The position numbers and the translations under genes were made by a program. A stretch of DNA of 64,000 bases from Magnetospirillum sulfuroxidans (GTDB lineage: Bacteria > Pseudomonadota > Alphaproteobacteria > Rhodospirillales > Magnetospirillaceae), in NCBI RefSeq assembly GCF_018224925.1, contig NZ_JAGTUF010000005.1, positions 62,001 to 126,000 of the forward strand. Reading direction: 5' to 3'. The notes beneath the pieces were generated by a model. That model did not search any database. It had not been told where the DNA came from and was given only the letters and a program-made list of their open reading frames with translations. Of this stretch, positions 1 through 9,927 are shown one piece after another. The first letter of the stretch is position 1, and every line of letters starts with the position of its first letter.

Positions 1-95
1 TAAAAAGCACTGCCTCGCTACGAACATTATGACAACCTGAGTGATACAGGTCAATATCAACAGCCGAATACCACAGTAATTTAGTCGGAGCCGTC

Positions 96-1061
96 ATGAG
101 CAAACCCCGCCTTGTCCTCACCCGCCGTCTGCCGGACCCGGTGGAGCGGGAAATGGCCTCCCATTTCGCGCTTTTATCCAACCAGGACGACCAGCTTTTG
201 TCCTCGGCCGAGATCGTCGCCCGCGCCCAGGCGCACCACGCCGACGGCCTGCAAATCACCCTGACCGATCGCCTGGATGCCGCCGCCATCGCCGCCTTGC
301 CCGACACGGTCAAGATCATTTCCACCTATTCGGTCGGCACCAATCACATTGACCTGGAGGCAGCACGGCACCGTTCCATCGCCGTCGCCTTCACCCCCTT
401 GGCGGTGACCGAGGCCACGGCCGATGTCGCCTTGTTCTTGCTGCTGGCCGCCTGCCGCCGCGCCCACGAATTCCAAATGCAATTGCGCCAAGGCCGATGG
501 GGGGCCTGGAATGCCTGGGAAAATTTGGGCTGGGATCCCGGCGGTCAGATTCTGGGACTGGTCGGCTTGGGCCGAATCGGCCAAGCCGTGGCCCGCCGCG
601 CCCGCGCCTTCGGCATGGAAATTCATTACCACCAACGCCGCCGGGCGGACCAGGCGGCCGAACTGGGCGCCGTCTATCATGCCAGCCTGGAATCGCTGTT
701 CCGGGTCAGCCGCTTCGTCTCGCTGCACACGCCAAGCACACCGCAAACCCTTGGATTCATTAATGCCAATAGCCTGTCCTGGCTGCCCCAGGGGGCTATT
801 TTCATCAATACCGCCCGGGGCGATCAGGTCAACGATTCGGATTTGATCGGCGCGTTGCAACACGGCCGGGTTGCCGCCGCCGGCCTGGATGTTTTCGCCA
901 ACGAACCTTCTTTCGACCGTCGCTATCTGGACCTGCCAAACGCTTACTTGCTGCCCCATATCGGGACTTCGACCGAACAGACCCGCGCCCGCATGGGCCG
1001 CGATTCGATCGCCAATTTGTGCGCATTTTTCGCTGGCGCCCCAATGCCTTGGCCGGCCTGA
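96..1061 (+). CDS. D-isomer-specific 2-hydroxyacid dehydrogenase (glyoxylate/hydroxypyruvate reductase-like)
   Basis: This is a 321-residue NAD(P)-dependent oxidoreductase, expected to reduce a 2-keto acid such as glyoxylate or hydroxypyruvate to the D-2-hydroxy acid in the cytoplasm. The Rossmann motif GLVGLGRIG lies at residues 154-162. The family catalytic triad is visible as Arg241 (in INTARG), Glu270 (in FANE) and His288 (in LPHIG). Length is typical for the family. The ATG is preceded by a GGAG ribosome site in the 95-base AT-rich leader. It is a single gene with a TetR regulator 135 bases downstream. The exact substrate cannot be read from the sequence. Confidence 0.88.
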   Translation: MSKPRLVLTRRLPDPVEREMASHFALLSNQDDQLLSSAEIVARAQAHHADGLQITLTDRLDAAAIAALPDTVKIISTYSVGTNHIDLEAARHRSIAVAFTPLAVTEATADVALFLLLAACRRAHEFQMQLRQGRWGAWNAWENLGWDPGGQILGLVGLGRIGQAVARRARAFGMEIHYHQRRRADQAAELGAVYHASLESLFRVSRFVSLHTPSTPQTLGFINANSLSWLPQGAIFINTARGDQVNDSDLIGALQHGRVAAAGLDVFANEPSFDRRYLDLPNAYLLPHIGTSTEQTRARMGRDSIANLCAFFAGAPMPWPA

Positions 1062-1196
1062 GCCCATCGATAAAATTATCTGAAAATTTCATTAAATCTG
1101 CCCGTATCTTCACTGGCACATTTTGTCACAATCGTGCTACCTATAACCGAAGGGGTATATCCTTATTCACATAAACGACGTTTCCGGAAGCCAACC

Positions 1197-1853
1197 GTGA
1201 TCGAGAACACAGCCCAAACCCGCCGCCGCCTGCCTCGTTCCGAGCGCGAAAAGCTGATTGTCGATGAAGCGATCCGCTTTTTCGCCGAAGTCGGCTTCGA
1301 AGGTCAAACCCGTGCCCTGGCGAACCGCCTGGGCGTGACCCAGCCCTTGCTGTATCGCTATTTCCCCGACAAGGAATCGCTGATCGACCGGGTCTATGCC
1401 GAAGTATTCGTCGGCGGCTGGGAAAACGGCTGGACCGCCTTGCTGTCAGACCGCTCGCGCCCATTGCGGGATCGTCTGATCAACCTGTATGTCAGCTATA
1501 GTCAGGCCAATTTCAGCTATGAACGGGTGCGCCTGTTCATGTTCGCCAGCCTGAAGGACCGCGAGATCGCCAATCGCTATCTCAGCTTCATCCGCGAAAC
1601 GCTGTTTGTTCCGCTCATTCACGAAATCCGGATCGAGGCTGGGCTGAACAACCAGCGCCCGGTATCCGAATTCGAAATCGAATGTGTCGCCGGCCTGCAC
1701 GGCGCCATCGGATATGTCGGCATGCGGCGCTGGATTTATAACGCCCCGGTCCCGGACGAAGTGACCAAGGTCATCACCAGTCTGATCGCCACTTTCTTGC
1801 AAGGGGCGCCCGCCGCTTTTGCCGCATTGGCCGCAGATCCCGCCACCCATTGA
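1197..1853 (+). CDS. TetR/AcrR family transcriptional regulator
   Basis: This is a predicted DNA-binding repressor of about 218 residues. The N-terminal helix-turn-helix has the usual TetR layout, with a FFAEVGFEGQTRALANRLGVTQ segment-type helix pair followed by LLYRYFPDKESL, the recognition-helix signature. The C-terminal half is an uncharacterised ligand and dimer domain. An open frame extends up to a GTG at 1134, but those 21 extra residues look unlike a TetR start, so I prefer the GTG at 1197. It is convergent with the sensor kinase gene that ends at 1862. The target is unknown; the upstream dehydrogenase is one candidate by proximity only. Confidence 0.8.
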   Translation: MIENTAQTRRRLPRSEREKLIVDEAIRFFAEVGFEGQTRALANRLGVTQPLLYRYFPDKESLIDRVYAEVFVGGWENGWTALLSDRSRPLRDRLINLYVSYSQANFSYERVRLFMFASLKDREIANRYLSFIRETLFVPLIHEIRIEAGLNNQRPVSEFEIECVAGLHGAIGYVGMRRWIYNAPVPDEVTKVITSLIATFLQGAPAAFAALAADPATH

Positions 1854-1861
1854 CCGGCGAT

Positions 1862-4800
1862 TCAGGGTGCCCCCCTTGAGCCGGGGGGGATGCGGGCGAA
1901 GACGGCGATCCGTGTCGCCTCGGCGGCATCGACCAGAACCGCCATCCGCGCTTTGCCGTCATCGCCGTGACCGCCGCGGCAAGCGTCTTCCATGGCGGCA
2001 GCGCACTCCGCCAAACGAACATAACCCAGATTAGCCGCGCTGCCTTTGATGGAATGGGCGACAGCGGCGGCTTTGCCGTGATCGCCATCGCCGAGCGCGA
2101 TTTCCACCTCATTGACCTGTTCAGACAGCGAAGCCATGAAACTGTCTTGCAGCCGCCGAAAATATTCCTCGCCCAAGGCATCGCACAATTCTTCGGCCAT
2201 CTCGGCGTCAATCAGCGGCGCCACAGGGGCCGGGGGCGTTTCGGCTTCCCCGATCGTCGTCAGCGCGCAACGGCCTTGCCAACGCGATAACACCGCCGCC
2301 AATCTTTGGCGGTCGATGGGCTTGGAAATATAATCATCCATGCCGGCGGCCAGGCAGGCATTGCGGTCTTCATCCATGGCATTGGCGGTCATGGCGATGA
2401 TGGTGATGCGCGATACCGGCCCGGCCAGGGCGCGAATCGTCCGGGCGGCAGTCAGCCCGTCCATGTTGGGCATCTGCATGTCCATCAACACCAGATCATA
2501 CTCGCCCTGCTGAACCTGGCTGACCGCTTCGGCGCCATCATGGGCGACGTCGGCGCGATGGCCGAGTTTGCTCAGCAGCCCCACCGCCACCTGCTGATTG
2601 ATGGCGTTATCCTCGGCCACCAGAATGCGCAAGGGACAGGGCGGCGTCGCCTCTGTCCCCCGTGCCGCTTCCGAGTGAAGCGGCGCCAGCGGCATCAGAC
2701 TGTCAAGCAACTGACTTTGCCGGACCGGTATATCAAGAACCGCCGACAATCCCAGCCGGCGCCGGTCATCGGCGCCGATACTGGCGGGATCGCGGCTGAG
2801 CAGGATCAATTTCAGCCCGACCAGGGCCGGATCAGCGCGCAAAATACTGGCAAGATCGCGGCCGTTCATATTGACCATTTCGGCTTCAATCAGGGCCACC
2901 GCGAAAGGCTGGTCCGATTGCAGGGCGGCACGGGCGGCAGTAAGCCCCGCCAGGGCATCGGCGGCGCATTCAACCTGCGCCCCCCACTCATTCAGGCATT
3001 GGCCCATGGTCTCGCGCATTGCGGGATCGGCCGCCACGGCCAAGATGGACAGGCCCTCCAGCGCGTTGCCCTGGGTTTCCAAAGCCATCTGGGCATCGCC
3101 CAACCGTAACGGAAACTGGAACCAAAACGTGCTGCCCTGCCCAGCCCGGCTGTCAAAGCCGATATCGCCGCCCAGGGAGTGAACGATGCGTTGGCAGATG
3201 GCCAAGCCCAGGCCGCTGCCGCCGAATTTACGAGCGGTCGACGAATCCGCCTGGGTGAAACGGCTAAACAAGCGTTGCTTGGCTTCATCGGCGATGCCGA
3301 TGCCGGTATCGGTGATGGCGAAACGCGCCGTCACCGAAACATCGTCACGGGGCGCCAATTCGACGGCGATGGCCACCGTGCCGGCTTCGGTGAACTTGAC
3401 GGCATTGCCGGCCAGATTAAGCAAAACCTGGCGCAATCGCCCGGCGTCACTGACGAAAACCCCTGACCCGCCGCGCGGCACGGCGAAGGTCAGCTCGATG
3501 CCCTTGGCCTTGGCCCGCGGCGCCAGGATATCGACCACCCCTTCCACCAACGGCGTCAACAGGAACGGCGTATCCTCGAATTCCAGCTTGCCGGCTTCCA
3601 TCTTCGAGAAATCAAGAATGTCGTTGATGATGGTCAGCAGCGATTCGGCCGAAACCCGGATGGTGTTGGTGTAATAGTTTTGTTCCGACGACAAGCTTGT
3701 ATCCAGCAACAGGCTGGTCATGCCGATGATGCCGTTCATCGGCGTGCGGATTTCATGGCTCATGGTCGCCAGGAAATCGGACTTGGCCATGTTGGCCTGT
3801 TCCGCCGCCAGCTTGGCGGCGATCAGCGCCTGTTCGGTTTCCTTGCGCGGGGTGATATCGCGGAAGGCATTCACCGACCCGGTCAATTGGCCATCTTGGA
3901 TCAGCGGCATGGAGGCAACCTCCATGGGAATGACCTTGCCGCTGCGATGACTGAAATATTCCTCGCCGCTATAGGGCTGGCTGCGGCTGACCGCTTGGAA
4001 AACCGGGCATTGGCTGATTGGCAAATGGTCGTTGACGGCATGGGAATGGAACAAGGCGTGGGCCTGATGCCCCAGCATCTCCTGTTCCTGATAGCCCAAA
4101 ACCGCGCAAGCCGCCGGATTGGCCAGCACGATCAAACCATGATTGTCCATGACGAACAAACCATCGGCCATGGTGTCGGTAATCGCCTTCAAACTGGCCC
4201 GTTCATGCTCCAGCGCGGTAGAACTGCGTTGCAAACGGCCGAACAAAACACAGGCCGCCGCCAGCATCAGCGTCGCCACCGCCAACGAGACGACGAATTC
4301 GCGAAAGATCAGGGCGGCCAGCGGCGCCGGGCTATAGGAAATCACGTAGCCCGCCTGCCGCCCGCCGACATCGGTGACCGCCACCAGGGACACGGCATAG
4401 GTCAGACCATCGCTCACCGCCTTGACGGTAAAGGTTTCGCCGTCACCCATGCGGCGGATCACCGCGGGCATGGCGGCCAGTTCGGCGTTGATGCGCTGGG
4501 CTTCCCCGGTCAGGGCCGGCGGACTGTCGGCCAGCCGCACCCCCGGATCCTCGACCAGGAAATCTGAACTTAGGGCCGAAGGCTGATACAGATTGGATTG
4601 ACTGGCGAATAAAATGCTTTCGACCACGTCGCGGCGGACGACAAAGGCATATTCGCGGGTGGCGTCCAGTTCGGCCATGGCGTTGCGGATGGCCTTGAAG
4701 GTCAGGCTGGTTTCGACGCTGCCCAGATGGCGGCCGTCGCGGGCGATGGGATGGACGAAGCGAAACCCCGAGGCGATGCGCCCGGCCTCGAACCCCTGAA

Positions 4801-5239
4801 CACTGCGATACTCGGTATTGGCGATGCGGACCGACGGCCGAACATCGAACAGCGGGTCGCCGAAACGATCGGGCTGATGGAACCGCAAGAAGCTGGTCCC
4901 ATCGGGCAAATGGAAGTGCAATTGACGCAGATTGCGCTGCTGCAATTCCCGATACAACGGATAAAGCGTTCGGTACAGCCGGCCGCGCAGCAGGGCTTTT
5001 TCCTGATCGTCGGCGCTGTTGGCGCGGTCAAGGATATCAATGACCTCGGGCTTGGCCACCAGATCGAAATAAGACAGCTCCATGGCCAGACGGTACATTT
5101 GCAAGCTGGAGCGATAAGCGGTTTCCAGCACCGCCGTGTACTGGGCGAAATGCTGCTGTTCCTTGTCCAGCCGCACCATGTTGAGGAACAGCACGACCAA
5201 GGCTTCCAGCACGACAAAGACAGCGAGAATGCGGCCCAT
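1862..5239 (-). CDS. Unorthodox hybrid sensor histidine kinase (periplasmic sensor, PAS, HisKA, HATPase, REC, REC, HPt)
   Basis: This 1125-residue membrane kinase has all phosphorelay modules in one chain. It has TM helices near residues 5-22 and 310-335 flanking a Cache-like periplasmic domain, then a PAS domain around 350-460. The HisKA box [11 protein letters not shown] has phospho-acceptor His495. HATPase boxes follow ([19 protein letters not shown]). The first receiver domain has Glu785 where Asp is expected. The second receiver is canonical with Asp920 (LMDMQMP). A C-terminal HPt has His1062 ([12 protein letters not shown]). There is no output domain, so the phosphate must pass to a response regulator encoded elsewhere. 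The gene lies 23 bases downstream of a PhnD-like binding protein on the same strand, which is probably its ligand partner (inference). Confidence 0.9.
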   Translation of the reverse strand: MGRILAVFVVLEALVVLFLNMVRLDKEQQHFAQYTAVLETAYRSSLQMYRLAMELSYFDLVAKPEVIDILDRANSADDQEKALLRGRLYRTLYPLYRELQQRNLRQLHFHLPDGTSFLRFHQPDRFGDPLFDVRPSVRIANTEYRSVQGFEAGRIASGFRFVHPIARDGRHLGSVETSLTFKAIRNAMAELDATREYAFVVRRDVVESILFASQSNLYQPSALSSDFLVEDPGVRLADSPPALTGEAQRINAELAAMPAVIRRMGDGETFTVKAVSDGLTYAVSLVAVTDVGGRQAGYVISYSPAPLAALIFREFVVSLAVATLMLAAACVLFGRLQRSSTALEHERASLKAITDTMADGLFVMDNHGLIVLANPAACAVLGYQEQEMLGHQAHALFHSHAVNDHLPISQCPVFQAVSRSQPYSGEEYFSHRSGKVIPMEVASMPLIQDGQLTGSVNAFRDITPRKETEQALIAAKLAAEQANMAKSDFLATMSHEIRTPMNGIIGMTSLLLDTSLSSEQNYYTNTIRVSAESLLTIINDILDFSKMEAGKLEFEDTPFLLTPLVEGVVDILAPRAKAKGIELTFAVPRGGSGVFVSDAGRLRQVLLNLAGNAVKFTEAGTVAIAVELAPRDDVSVTARFAITDTGIGIADEAKQRLFSRFTQADSSTARKFGGSGLGLAICQRIVHSLGGDIGFDSRAGQGSTFWFQFPLRLGDAQMALETQGNALEGLSILAVAADPAMRETMGQCLNEWGAQVECAADALAGLTAARAALQSDQPFAVALIEAEMVNMNGRDLASILRADPALVGLKLILLSRDPASIGADDRRRLGLSAVLDIPVRQSQLLDSLMPLAPLHSEAARGTEATPPCPLRILVAEDNAINQQVAVGLLSKLGHRADVAHDGAEAVSQVQQGEYDLVLMDMQMPNMDGLTAARTIRALAGPVSRITIIAMTANAMDEDRNACLAAGMDDYISKPIDRQRLAAVLSRWQGRCALTTIGEAETPPAPVAPLIDAEMAEELCDALGEEYFRRLQDSFMASLSEQVNEVEIALGDGDHGKAAAVAHSIKGSAANLGYVRLAECAAAMEDACRGGHGDDGKARMAVLVDAAEATRIAVFARIPPGSRGAP

Positions 5240-5262
5240 CCCCCAACATCCCCAATCTGGAC

Positions 5263-6099
5263 TTAGAAATTCCCGTTATTGGGAATGCTCGCCGTGCGGC
5301 GCAGCCGACGCAGGCCGTCATAATCGCCATCAAAGGCAGCGACGCTGCCGCGACGGATGTTGTCGCCCCAGCCCTTGGCGGTCTCGGCATCGACGGCGAC
5401 CAGGGCGTCGCGCAACTGGGCCATACGTTCCGGGGAGACCGTCTTGGCATTGGCGACCAGGGCGAAACCGGGCAACGGCCCCGATTCGGCGACCACCACC
5501 AGGCCCATATGGGCGTATTTCTTGCCGATCGCGGTTTTCAGCCCGCCCAGATCGAATTCGCCTCGGGTTACCGCCAGGGCGACTTCGTCATGCTTGTCGA
5601 GATAGCGGTACAGATTGTCTTCCAGTCGAGACCCGGCCTGACGCAACAAACCATCGGTGGACAGATAGCCGCAGGTGGAAAGGGGTTGGGTCAGGGCCAC
5701 CTTGCGGCCCTTGAGGCGGGCCAGATCGGGCTTGGCATCCGCCGGGGCGACAATGGCGCAAGTATAGGTGGCGCTGCCCGAGGCTTCCTTGAAATGGACC
5801 AGCGGCGTAGCGGCGGCGACGCGATCACGCAACGTCAGGTAAGGCAGCGGCCCCAGATAGGCCAGATCCAGCGCGCCGCTTTCGAACTTGGCCAGGATTT
5901 CAGCGTAATCCGAGGAATAATCAATCTTGATCGAGACCCCCAGCCCCTTTTCCAGGTAGTTCAGCATGGGCTTGACCTGCTTGACCACGGTTTCCGGGCT
6001 CTCCATCGGCAGGGGGGCGAAGGTCAGGGTTTCGCCATGCGCCGCGTTCAGCCCGGCAATGGCGAAAGCCAAGGAGACCGCCAATCCACGCAAAACCAT
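5263..6099 (-). CDS. PhnD-like periplasmic substrate-binding protein
   Basis: This is a 278-residue secreted protein of the phosphate/phosphite/phosphonate-binding (PhnD) superfamily, with a Sec signal peptide (MVLRGLAVSLAFAIAGLNAA). Family features include FAPLPMESPETVVKQVKPML, the DYAEI segment and the YLGPLPYL ligand loop. The ATG at 6099 has a strong GGGAGG ribosome site. The frame stays open upstream to 6204, but that extension lacks a signal peptide. No ABC permease or ATPase is adjacent; the next gene is a hybrid kinase in the same transcription unit. This suggests a sensory rather than a transport role, which is inference. Confidence 0.8.
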   Translation of the reverse strand: MVLRGLAVSLAFAIAGLNAAHGETLTFAPLPMESPETVVKQVKPMLNYLEKGLGVSIKIDYSSDYAEILAKFESGALDLAYLGPLPYLTLRDRVAAATPLVHFKEASGSATYTCAIVAPADAKPDLARLKGRKVALTQPLSTCGYLSTDGLLRQAGSRLEDNLYRYLDKHDEVALAVTRGEFDLGGLKTAIGKKYAHMGLVVVAESGPLPGFALVANAKTVSPERMAQLRDALVAVDAETAKGWGDNIRRGSVAAFDGDYDGLRRLRRTASIPNNGNF

Positions 6100-6240
6100 C
6101 ACATCCTCCCGCCATATATGGATGAGAGAGCATATATCGCCAAAGATTGAACAACGTTTGCGGGTCACATGAACCGACCATAAACGGGACCGTTCCGGCG
6201 CCAAACCGGCGGGCCGCCGCTTCCAGGCCTTGATCCCAAC

Positions 6241-6274
6241 AAAAAACCCGCCAGAGCAGCTCTGGCGGGTTTTG
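6241..6274 (-). terminator. Rho-independent terminator of bioB (bidirectional)
   Basis: A perfect 10-bp GC-rich stem (CCCGCCAGAG/CTCTGGCGGG) with a three-base loop is flanked by six A on the left and four T on the right. It lies six bases past the bioB stop and 140 bases from the PhnD-like gene. Confidence 0.85.
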
Positions 6275-6279
6275 TTGGT

Positions 6280-7254
6280 TTACAGGGGCGACAGCCCCAG
6301 CCGTCCGAACAGACTTTTATCTGTTCCCGGCGCCGCGTTCTTGGCGGTCAGCAGCTTGTGACCGCAAAAGATGGAATTGGCCCCGGCCAGGAAGCACAGC
6401 GCCTGCATTTCCTCGTTCATCCCCTCGCGCCCGGCCGACAGGCGGACAAAGGATTTCGGCATCATCACGCGGGCGGCGGCGATGGTGCGGATGAAATCGA
6501 ACGGATCGGGCTTTTCCGCGTGTTCCAGCGGCGTACCGGGAATGGCGATCAACAGATTGATCGGCACGCTATCGGGGTGACGCTCCATATTGGCCAGGGT
6601 CAGCAGCATCTTGGCGCGATCGGTATTGTTTTCCCCCAGGCCGACGATGCCGCCAGAGCAGACATGCAAGCCGACCTCGCGCACGGTATCCAAGGTGTCC
6701 AACCGGTCCTGGAAGGTCCGGGTGGTGATGACTTCCTTGTAGTGCTCGGGGCTGGTGTCGATGTTGTGGTTGTAATAATCCAGGCCGGCATCCTTAAGGC
6801 GCTGCGCCTGCCACTTGTCCAGCAGGCCGAAAGTGGCGCAGGTCTGCATGCCCAGGGCCTTGACGCCTTCGATCATGGCCACCGCCACCTCGAAATCCTC
6901 ACCCTTGGGGCCGCGCCAGGCCGCGCCCATGCAAAAGCGCGAGGCGCCTTCTTCCTTGGCCTGGCGGGCGGCTTCCACCACCTCTTCCACCGCCATCAGC
7001 TTTTCCTTTTCCAAGCCGGTGGCGTAATGGGCCGATTGCGGACAATAGGTGCAATCTTCCGGGCAGGAACCGGTCTTGATGGAAATCAGCCGCGAGACCT
7101 GGATCTTGTTGGCGTCGAAACTGGCGCGGTGCACCTGTTGCGCCTGAAACATCAAATCCATGAACGGCATGGCGAACAGGGCTTCCACCTCGTCCACCGT
7201 CCAGTCGTGACGAAGCCCGTCGTCTTGGGCCTTGATCTGCGCTGTTGCGTTCAC
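6280..7254 (-). CDS. bioB: Biotin synthase BioB
   Basis: This is a radical SAM enzyme of 324 residues that inserts sulfur into dethiobiotin, the last step of biotin synthesis. The [4Fe-4S]/SAM motif [10 protein letters not shown] is present. So are the family segments [12 protein letters not shown] and [12 protein letters not shown], and the C-terminal [16 protein letters not shown] that carries residues of the auxiliary cluster region. I chose the GTG at 7254 because AAGGAGAT lies 7-8 bases upstream; the frame extends further to 7518 without family similarity. It diverges from bioF across a 121-base control region and ends at a strong hairpin terminator. Confidence 0.97.
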   Translation of the reverse strand: MNATAQIKAQDDGLRHDWTVDEVEALFAMPFMDLMFQAQQVHRASFDANKIQVSRLISIKTGSCPEDCTYCPQSAHYATGLEKEKLMAVEEVVEAARQAKEEGASRFCMGAAWRGPKGEDFEVAVAMIEGVKALGMQTCATFGLLDKWQAQRLKDAGLDYYNHNIDTSPEHYKEVITTRTFQDRLDTLDTVREVGLHVCSGGIVGLGENNTDRAKMLLTLANMERHPDSVPINLLIAIPGTPLEHAEKPDPFDFIRTIAAARVMMPKSFVRLSAGREGMNEEMQALCFLAGANSIFCGHKLLTAKNAAPGTDKSLFGRLGLSPL

Positions 7255-7375
7255 CGTGCCAATCTCCTTAGTAACCCTGTTGGAAGCGTGGTTTTTCGCC
7301 GCTTTCCGGGTGCGCAATGTAGAACCGCGAACACCGCCTTTGCAAGATTGCCGATTAGGCGTTAGAAGGTCGGGC
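7255..7375. promoter_or_regulatory. Divergent bioB/bioF control region
   Basis: This 121-base intergenic segment must carry promoters for bioB (leftward) and for the bioF-bioA operon (rightward). I looked for the BioR-type palindrome known from other alphaproteobacteria (TTATCTATAA-like) and for a BirA-type long inverted repeat and saw neither, so the regulator is unclear. Confidence 0.4.
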
Positions 7376-8554
7376 ATGCAAAATCTTGATGCAACACTGT
7401 CCCGCGTGCTTGACGATCTGGCTGAAACCGGCCGGCGGCGTTCGTTGCGCGTGGTCGAGCACCTGCCCGGCGGGCGGGTGCGCAAGGACGGACGGGAATT
7501 GCTGAATTTCTCGTCCAACGACTATCTGGGCCTGACCCACCACCCGCTGCTGATCGAGCGCGCCCGCGAATGGGCGGCGAAATACGGCGCCGGTTCGGGG
7601 GCGTCGCGTCTGGTCACCGGTCACTCCGACGCCCTGGAAGCGGTCGAGGAAAAAATCGCCGCCGCCAAGGGGGTCGAGGCGGCGCTGGTGCTGGCCAGCG
7701 GTTGGCAATGCAACGCCTCGGTCTTGCCGGCGTTGTTGGATCGCACCGTGTGGGCGGCCGAGCCGCTGGTGTTCACCGACCGGCTGAACCACGCCAGCCT
7801 GCACATGGGGTGTCAATCGGCCGGGGTAAAGCAAAACCGCTTCCGCCACAACGACCTGACCCATCTCAAGGAATTGCTGGACCGCACCGGACGCGGCGAA
7901 GGGCCGCGCTTCATCGTCACCGAATCGGTGTTTTCCATGGATGGCGACGCCCCCGACGTTGATCAATTGGTGGCGCTGGCCGAGGAATGGGACGCCTTCC
8001 TTTATCTGGACGAAGCCCACGCCACCGGCGTATTGGGTTCAAACGGCTTTGGCCTGTCGGTGGGCACCCATGTGGATCTGGCCATGGGCACTTTTTCCAA
8101 GGCTTTGGGCGGCTTTGGCGCCTATATCGCCGGATCGCGGGCGCTCAAGGAATTCCTGGTCAACCGAGCATCGGGGCTGATCTATGCCACGGCCTTGCCG
8201 CCGGCGGTGCTCGGGGCCATGGACGCCGCCCTCGATCTGGTGCCGACGCTGACCGCCGAACGGACCCGATTGCAGGCCATGGCCGCCATGCTGCGCGAAC
8301 GCCTCAATCAGGCCGGGCTGGATACCGGCCATTCCAGCACCCAGATTGTGCCGGTGATCATCGGCGACGAGAAGCGGACGTTACAGGTGGCCGCGCGGCT
8401 GGAAGAGCAAGGCTTTCTTGGCATCGCCATCCGGCCGCCGACAGTGCCGCCGGCCACCAGCCGCATCCGTTTCGCCCTGTCCGCCGCCCATGCCGAGGAC
8501 GATATCGAGCGACTGGCCACATCGGTCATCGCCGCCGTCGAGGCGACGCCATGA
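7376..8554 (+). CDS. bioF: 8-amino-7-oxononanoate synthase BioF
   Basis: This is a PLP-dependent alpha-oxoamine synthase of 392 residues that condenses pimeloyl-ACP with L-alanine. Recognisable family features are FSSNDYLGL near the N-terminus, the Asp in [13 protein letters not shown], and the PLP lysine in [14 protein letters not shown]. The ATG at 7376 is preceded by AGAAGG and matches the usual family start; an in-frame upstream extension to 7232 is not expected. It is the first gene of the rightward operon, and its stop codon overlaps the next start (ATGA). Confidence 0.96.
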   Translation: MQNLDATLSRVLDDLAETGRRRSLRVVEHLPGGRVRKDGRELLNFSSNDYLGLTHHPLLIERAREWAAKYGAGSGASRLVTGHSDALEAVEEKIAAAKGVEAALVLASGWQCNASVLPALLDRTVWAAEPLVFTDRLNHASLHMGCQSAGVKQNRFRHNDLTHLKELLDRTGRGEGPRFIVTESVFSMDGDAPDVDQLVALAEEWDAFLYLDEAHATGVLGSNGFGLSVGTHVDLAMGTFSKALGGFGAYIAGSRALKEFLVNRASGLIYATALPPAVLGAMDAALDLVPTLTAERTRLQAMAAMLRERLNQAGLDTGHSSTQIVPVIIGDEKRTLQVAARLEEQGFLGIAIRPPTVPPATSRIRFALSAAHAEDDIERLATSVIAAVEATP

Positions 8555-9183
8555 AAACCCTGGCCTTCATTCACGGCTGGGGCTTTGACGCCCATTTCTG
8601 GCGTCCGGTCGCCGACCGTCTGCCGGAATTCGCCCGCATCTTCATCGATCTGGGCTTCAAGGCCGAACAACTGCGTCCCGGCGCCAACAATCCCATCGTC
8701 GTCGGTCATTCCATGGGCTTCGCCTGGGCCTTGGCCGCTTTCCCCCAACCCTGGTCCGGCGCGGTGGCGGTCAACGCCTTTCCCCGCTTCACCCGCGCCC
8801 AGGATTTCGTCTCCGGCACGCCGCCGCGCAGCCTGGAGCGCATGATCGCCCGTTTCGCCGACCATCCGGTCGAGGTGACGGCGGAGTTTTTGGAACGTTG
8901 CGGCGTCGAAAAGCCCGATACCGAAACCATCCGCCCGGCACCGATGGCCGAAGCGTTGAAATGGCTGGCCGAATGCGACGAACGCGCCGCCATGGCGGCG
9001 CTGGAATGCCCCTTGCTGGCCCTGGCCGGAACCCGCGACCTGATCGTGCCCGAAACCATGAGCCGCGATTCGTTTCCGCCGCAATGCCTGACCCTGGTCG
9101 AAGGCGCCGGCCATCTGCTGCCGTGGTCTCATCCCGATTGGGTGGCCAGCCAGATTCGTCTGTTCGCGTCGGGGATCAGATGA
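8551..9183 (+). CDS. Alpha/beta hydrolase, probable pimeloyl-ACP methyl ester esterase (BioH/BioG role)
   Basis: This is a 210-residue alpha/beta hydrolase placed between bioF and bioC. The nucleophile elbow is GHSMG; Asp in GTRDLIVP and His in GAGHLLPW complete the triad. In biotin synthesis an esterase must remove the methyl group that BioC adds, once pimeloyl-ACP is made, and its position strongly suggests this job. It is shorter than Escherichia coli BioH (about 256 residues) and nearer the BioG/BioH-like short forms, so I give no symbol. Start and stop overlap both neighbours by four bases or less, implying translational coupling. Confidence 0.75.
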   Translation: MKTLAFIHGWGFDAHFWRPVADRLPEFARIFIDLGFKAEQLRPGANNPIVVGHSMGFAWALAAFPQPWSGAVAVNAFPRFTRAQDFVSGTPPRSLERMIARFADHPVEVTAEFLERCGVEKPDTETIRPAPMAEALKWLAECDERAAMAALECPLLALAGTRDLIVPETMSRDSFPPQCLTLVEGAGHLLPWSHPDWVASQIRLFASGIR

Positions 9184-9923
9184 AACGCAAGGATCAGGTG
9201 GCCGCCGCCTTTTCCGCCGCCGCCTCCACTTACGAAAGCGCCGCCCGGGCGCAAGACATCGCCGCCGCCCACCTGACCGCCATCGTCGGCGGGCTGAACC
9301 GCCCCACCACCCCCGAGGTGCTGGAAATCGGCTGCGGCACCGGCCTGCTGACCCGGCGGATGCGCCCCGTCGTCACCGGCCGCTGGCTGGTCACCGACCT
9401 TTCCGCCGCCATGATCGAAGCGGCGCGGCGCACCGCCCCCGATGCTGAATTCCAGGTGCTGGACGCCGAAAACCCCGATTTGGGCGCCCGTCGCTTCGAC
9501 CTGATCGTCTCCAATCTGGCGGCGCAATGGTTCGCCGATCTGGGCGCCACCATCGCCGGCCTTGCCGCCATGCTGAAACCTGGCGGTCATTTGGCTTTTT
9601 CCACCTTGGGGCTGCGCTCGTTCCAACAATGGCGGCAGGTGCACCAGCTTCTGGACGTGCCCTGCGGCGTTCCCGTCTTCCCCGCCGCCGAGGCCTTCGC
9701 CGCCGTGCTGCCGGCTGGCGCCCGAATCGAGGAACAGGATTTCACCTTGGATTACCCCCATGGCCGCGCTTTCGCCGCCGAGCTGAAGCTGATCGGCGCC
9801 GGCACCCCCGCCCCCGGACACCGGCCGTTGACGGTCAAGGACATGCGCCGGGTGCTGGAACGCTTGGGCCAGCCGGCCCCAATGACCTATCATGTGCTGC
9901 ACGCGGTGATCACGGCGGAGTAA
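9180..9923 (+). CDS. bioC: Malonyl-ACP O-methyltransferase BioC
   Basis: This is a SAM-dependent methyltransferase of 247 residues that caps malonyl-ACP so that it can enter fatty acid elongation for pimeloyl formation. SAM motif I is visible as VLEIGCGTGLLTR, and motif II-like LVTDLSAAM follows. The N-terminal RKDQVAAAFSAAASTYESAA resembles the BioC start, in which a Y-D-S/E pattern is common. The start codon overlaps the stop of the esterase gene (ATGA), and bioD starts four bases after its stop. Operon position strongly supports the call. Confidence 0.9.
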   Translation: MKRKDQVAAAFSAAASTYESAARAQDIAAAHLTAIVGGLNRPTTPEVLEIGCGTGLLTRRMRPVVTGRWLVTDLSAAMIEAARRTAPDAEFQVLDAENPDLGARRFDLIVSNLAAQWFADLGATIAGLAAMLKPGGHLAFSTLGLRSFQQWRQVHQLLDVPCGVPVFPAAEAFAAVLPAGARIEEQDFTLDYPHGRAFAAELKLIGAGTPAPGHRPLTVKDMRRVLERLGQPAPMTYHVLHAVITAE

Positions 9924-9927
9924 ATCC

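Noticed and set aside
1134-1196. Upstream GTG start for the first TetR gene
   Set aside because: The added 21 residues have no TetR character, and the DNA there looks like an untranslated leader.
1862-1895. Hairpin of CCCCCC/GGGGGG between the TetR and kinase genes as a terminator
   Set aside because: It lies within the kinase C-terminal codons and is not followed by a T-run on either strand.
7255-7375. BioR or BirA operator between bioB and bioF
   Set aside because: No TTATCTATAA-like palindrome and no long BirA-type inverted repeat was found.
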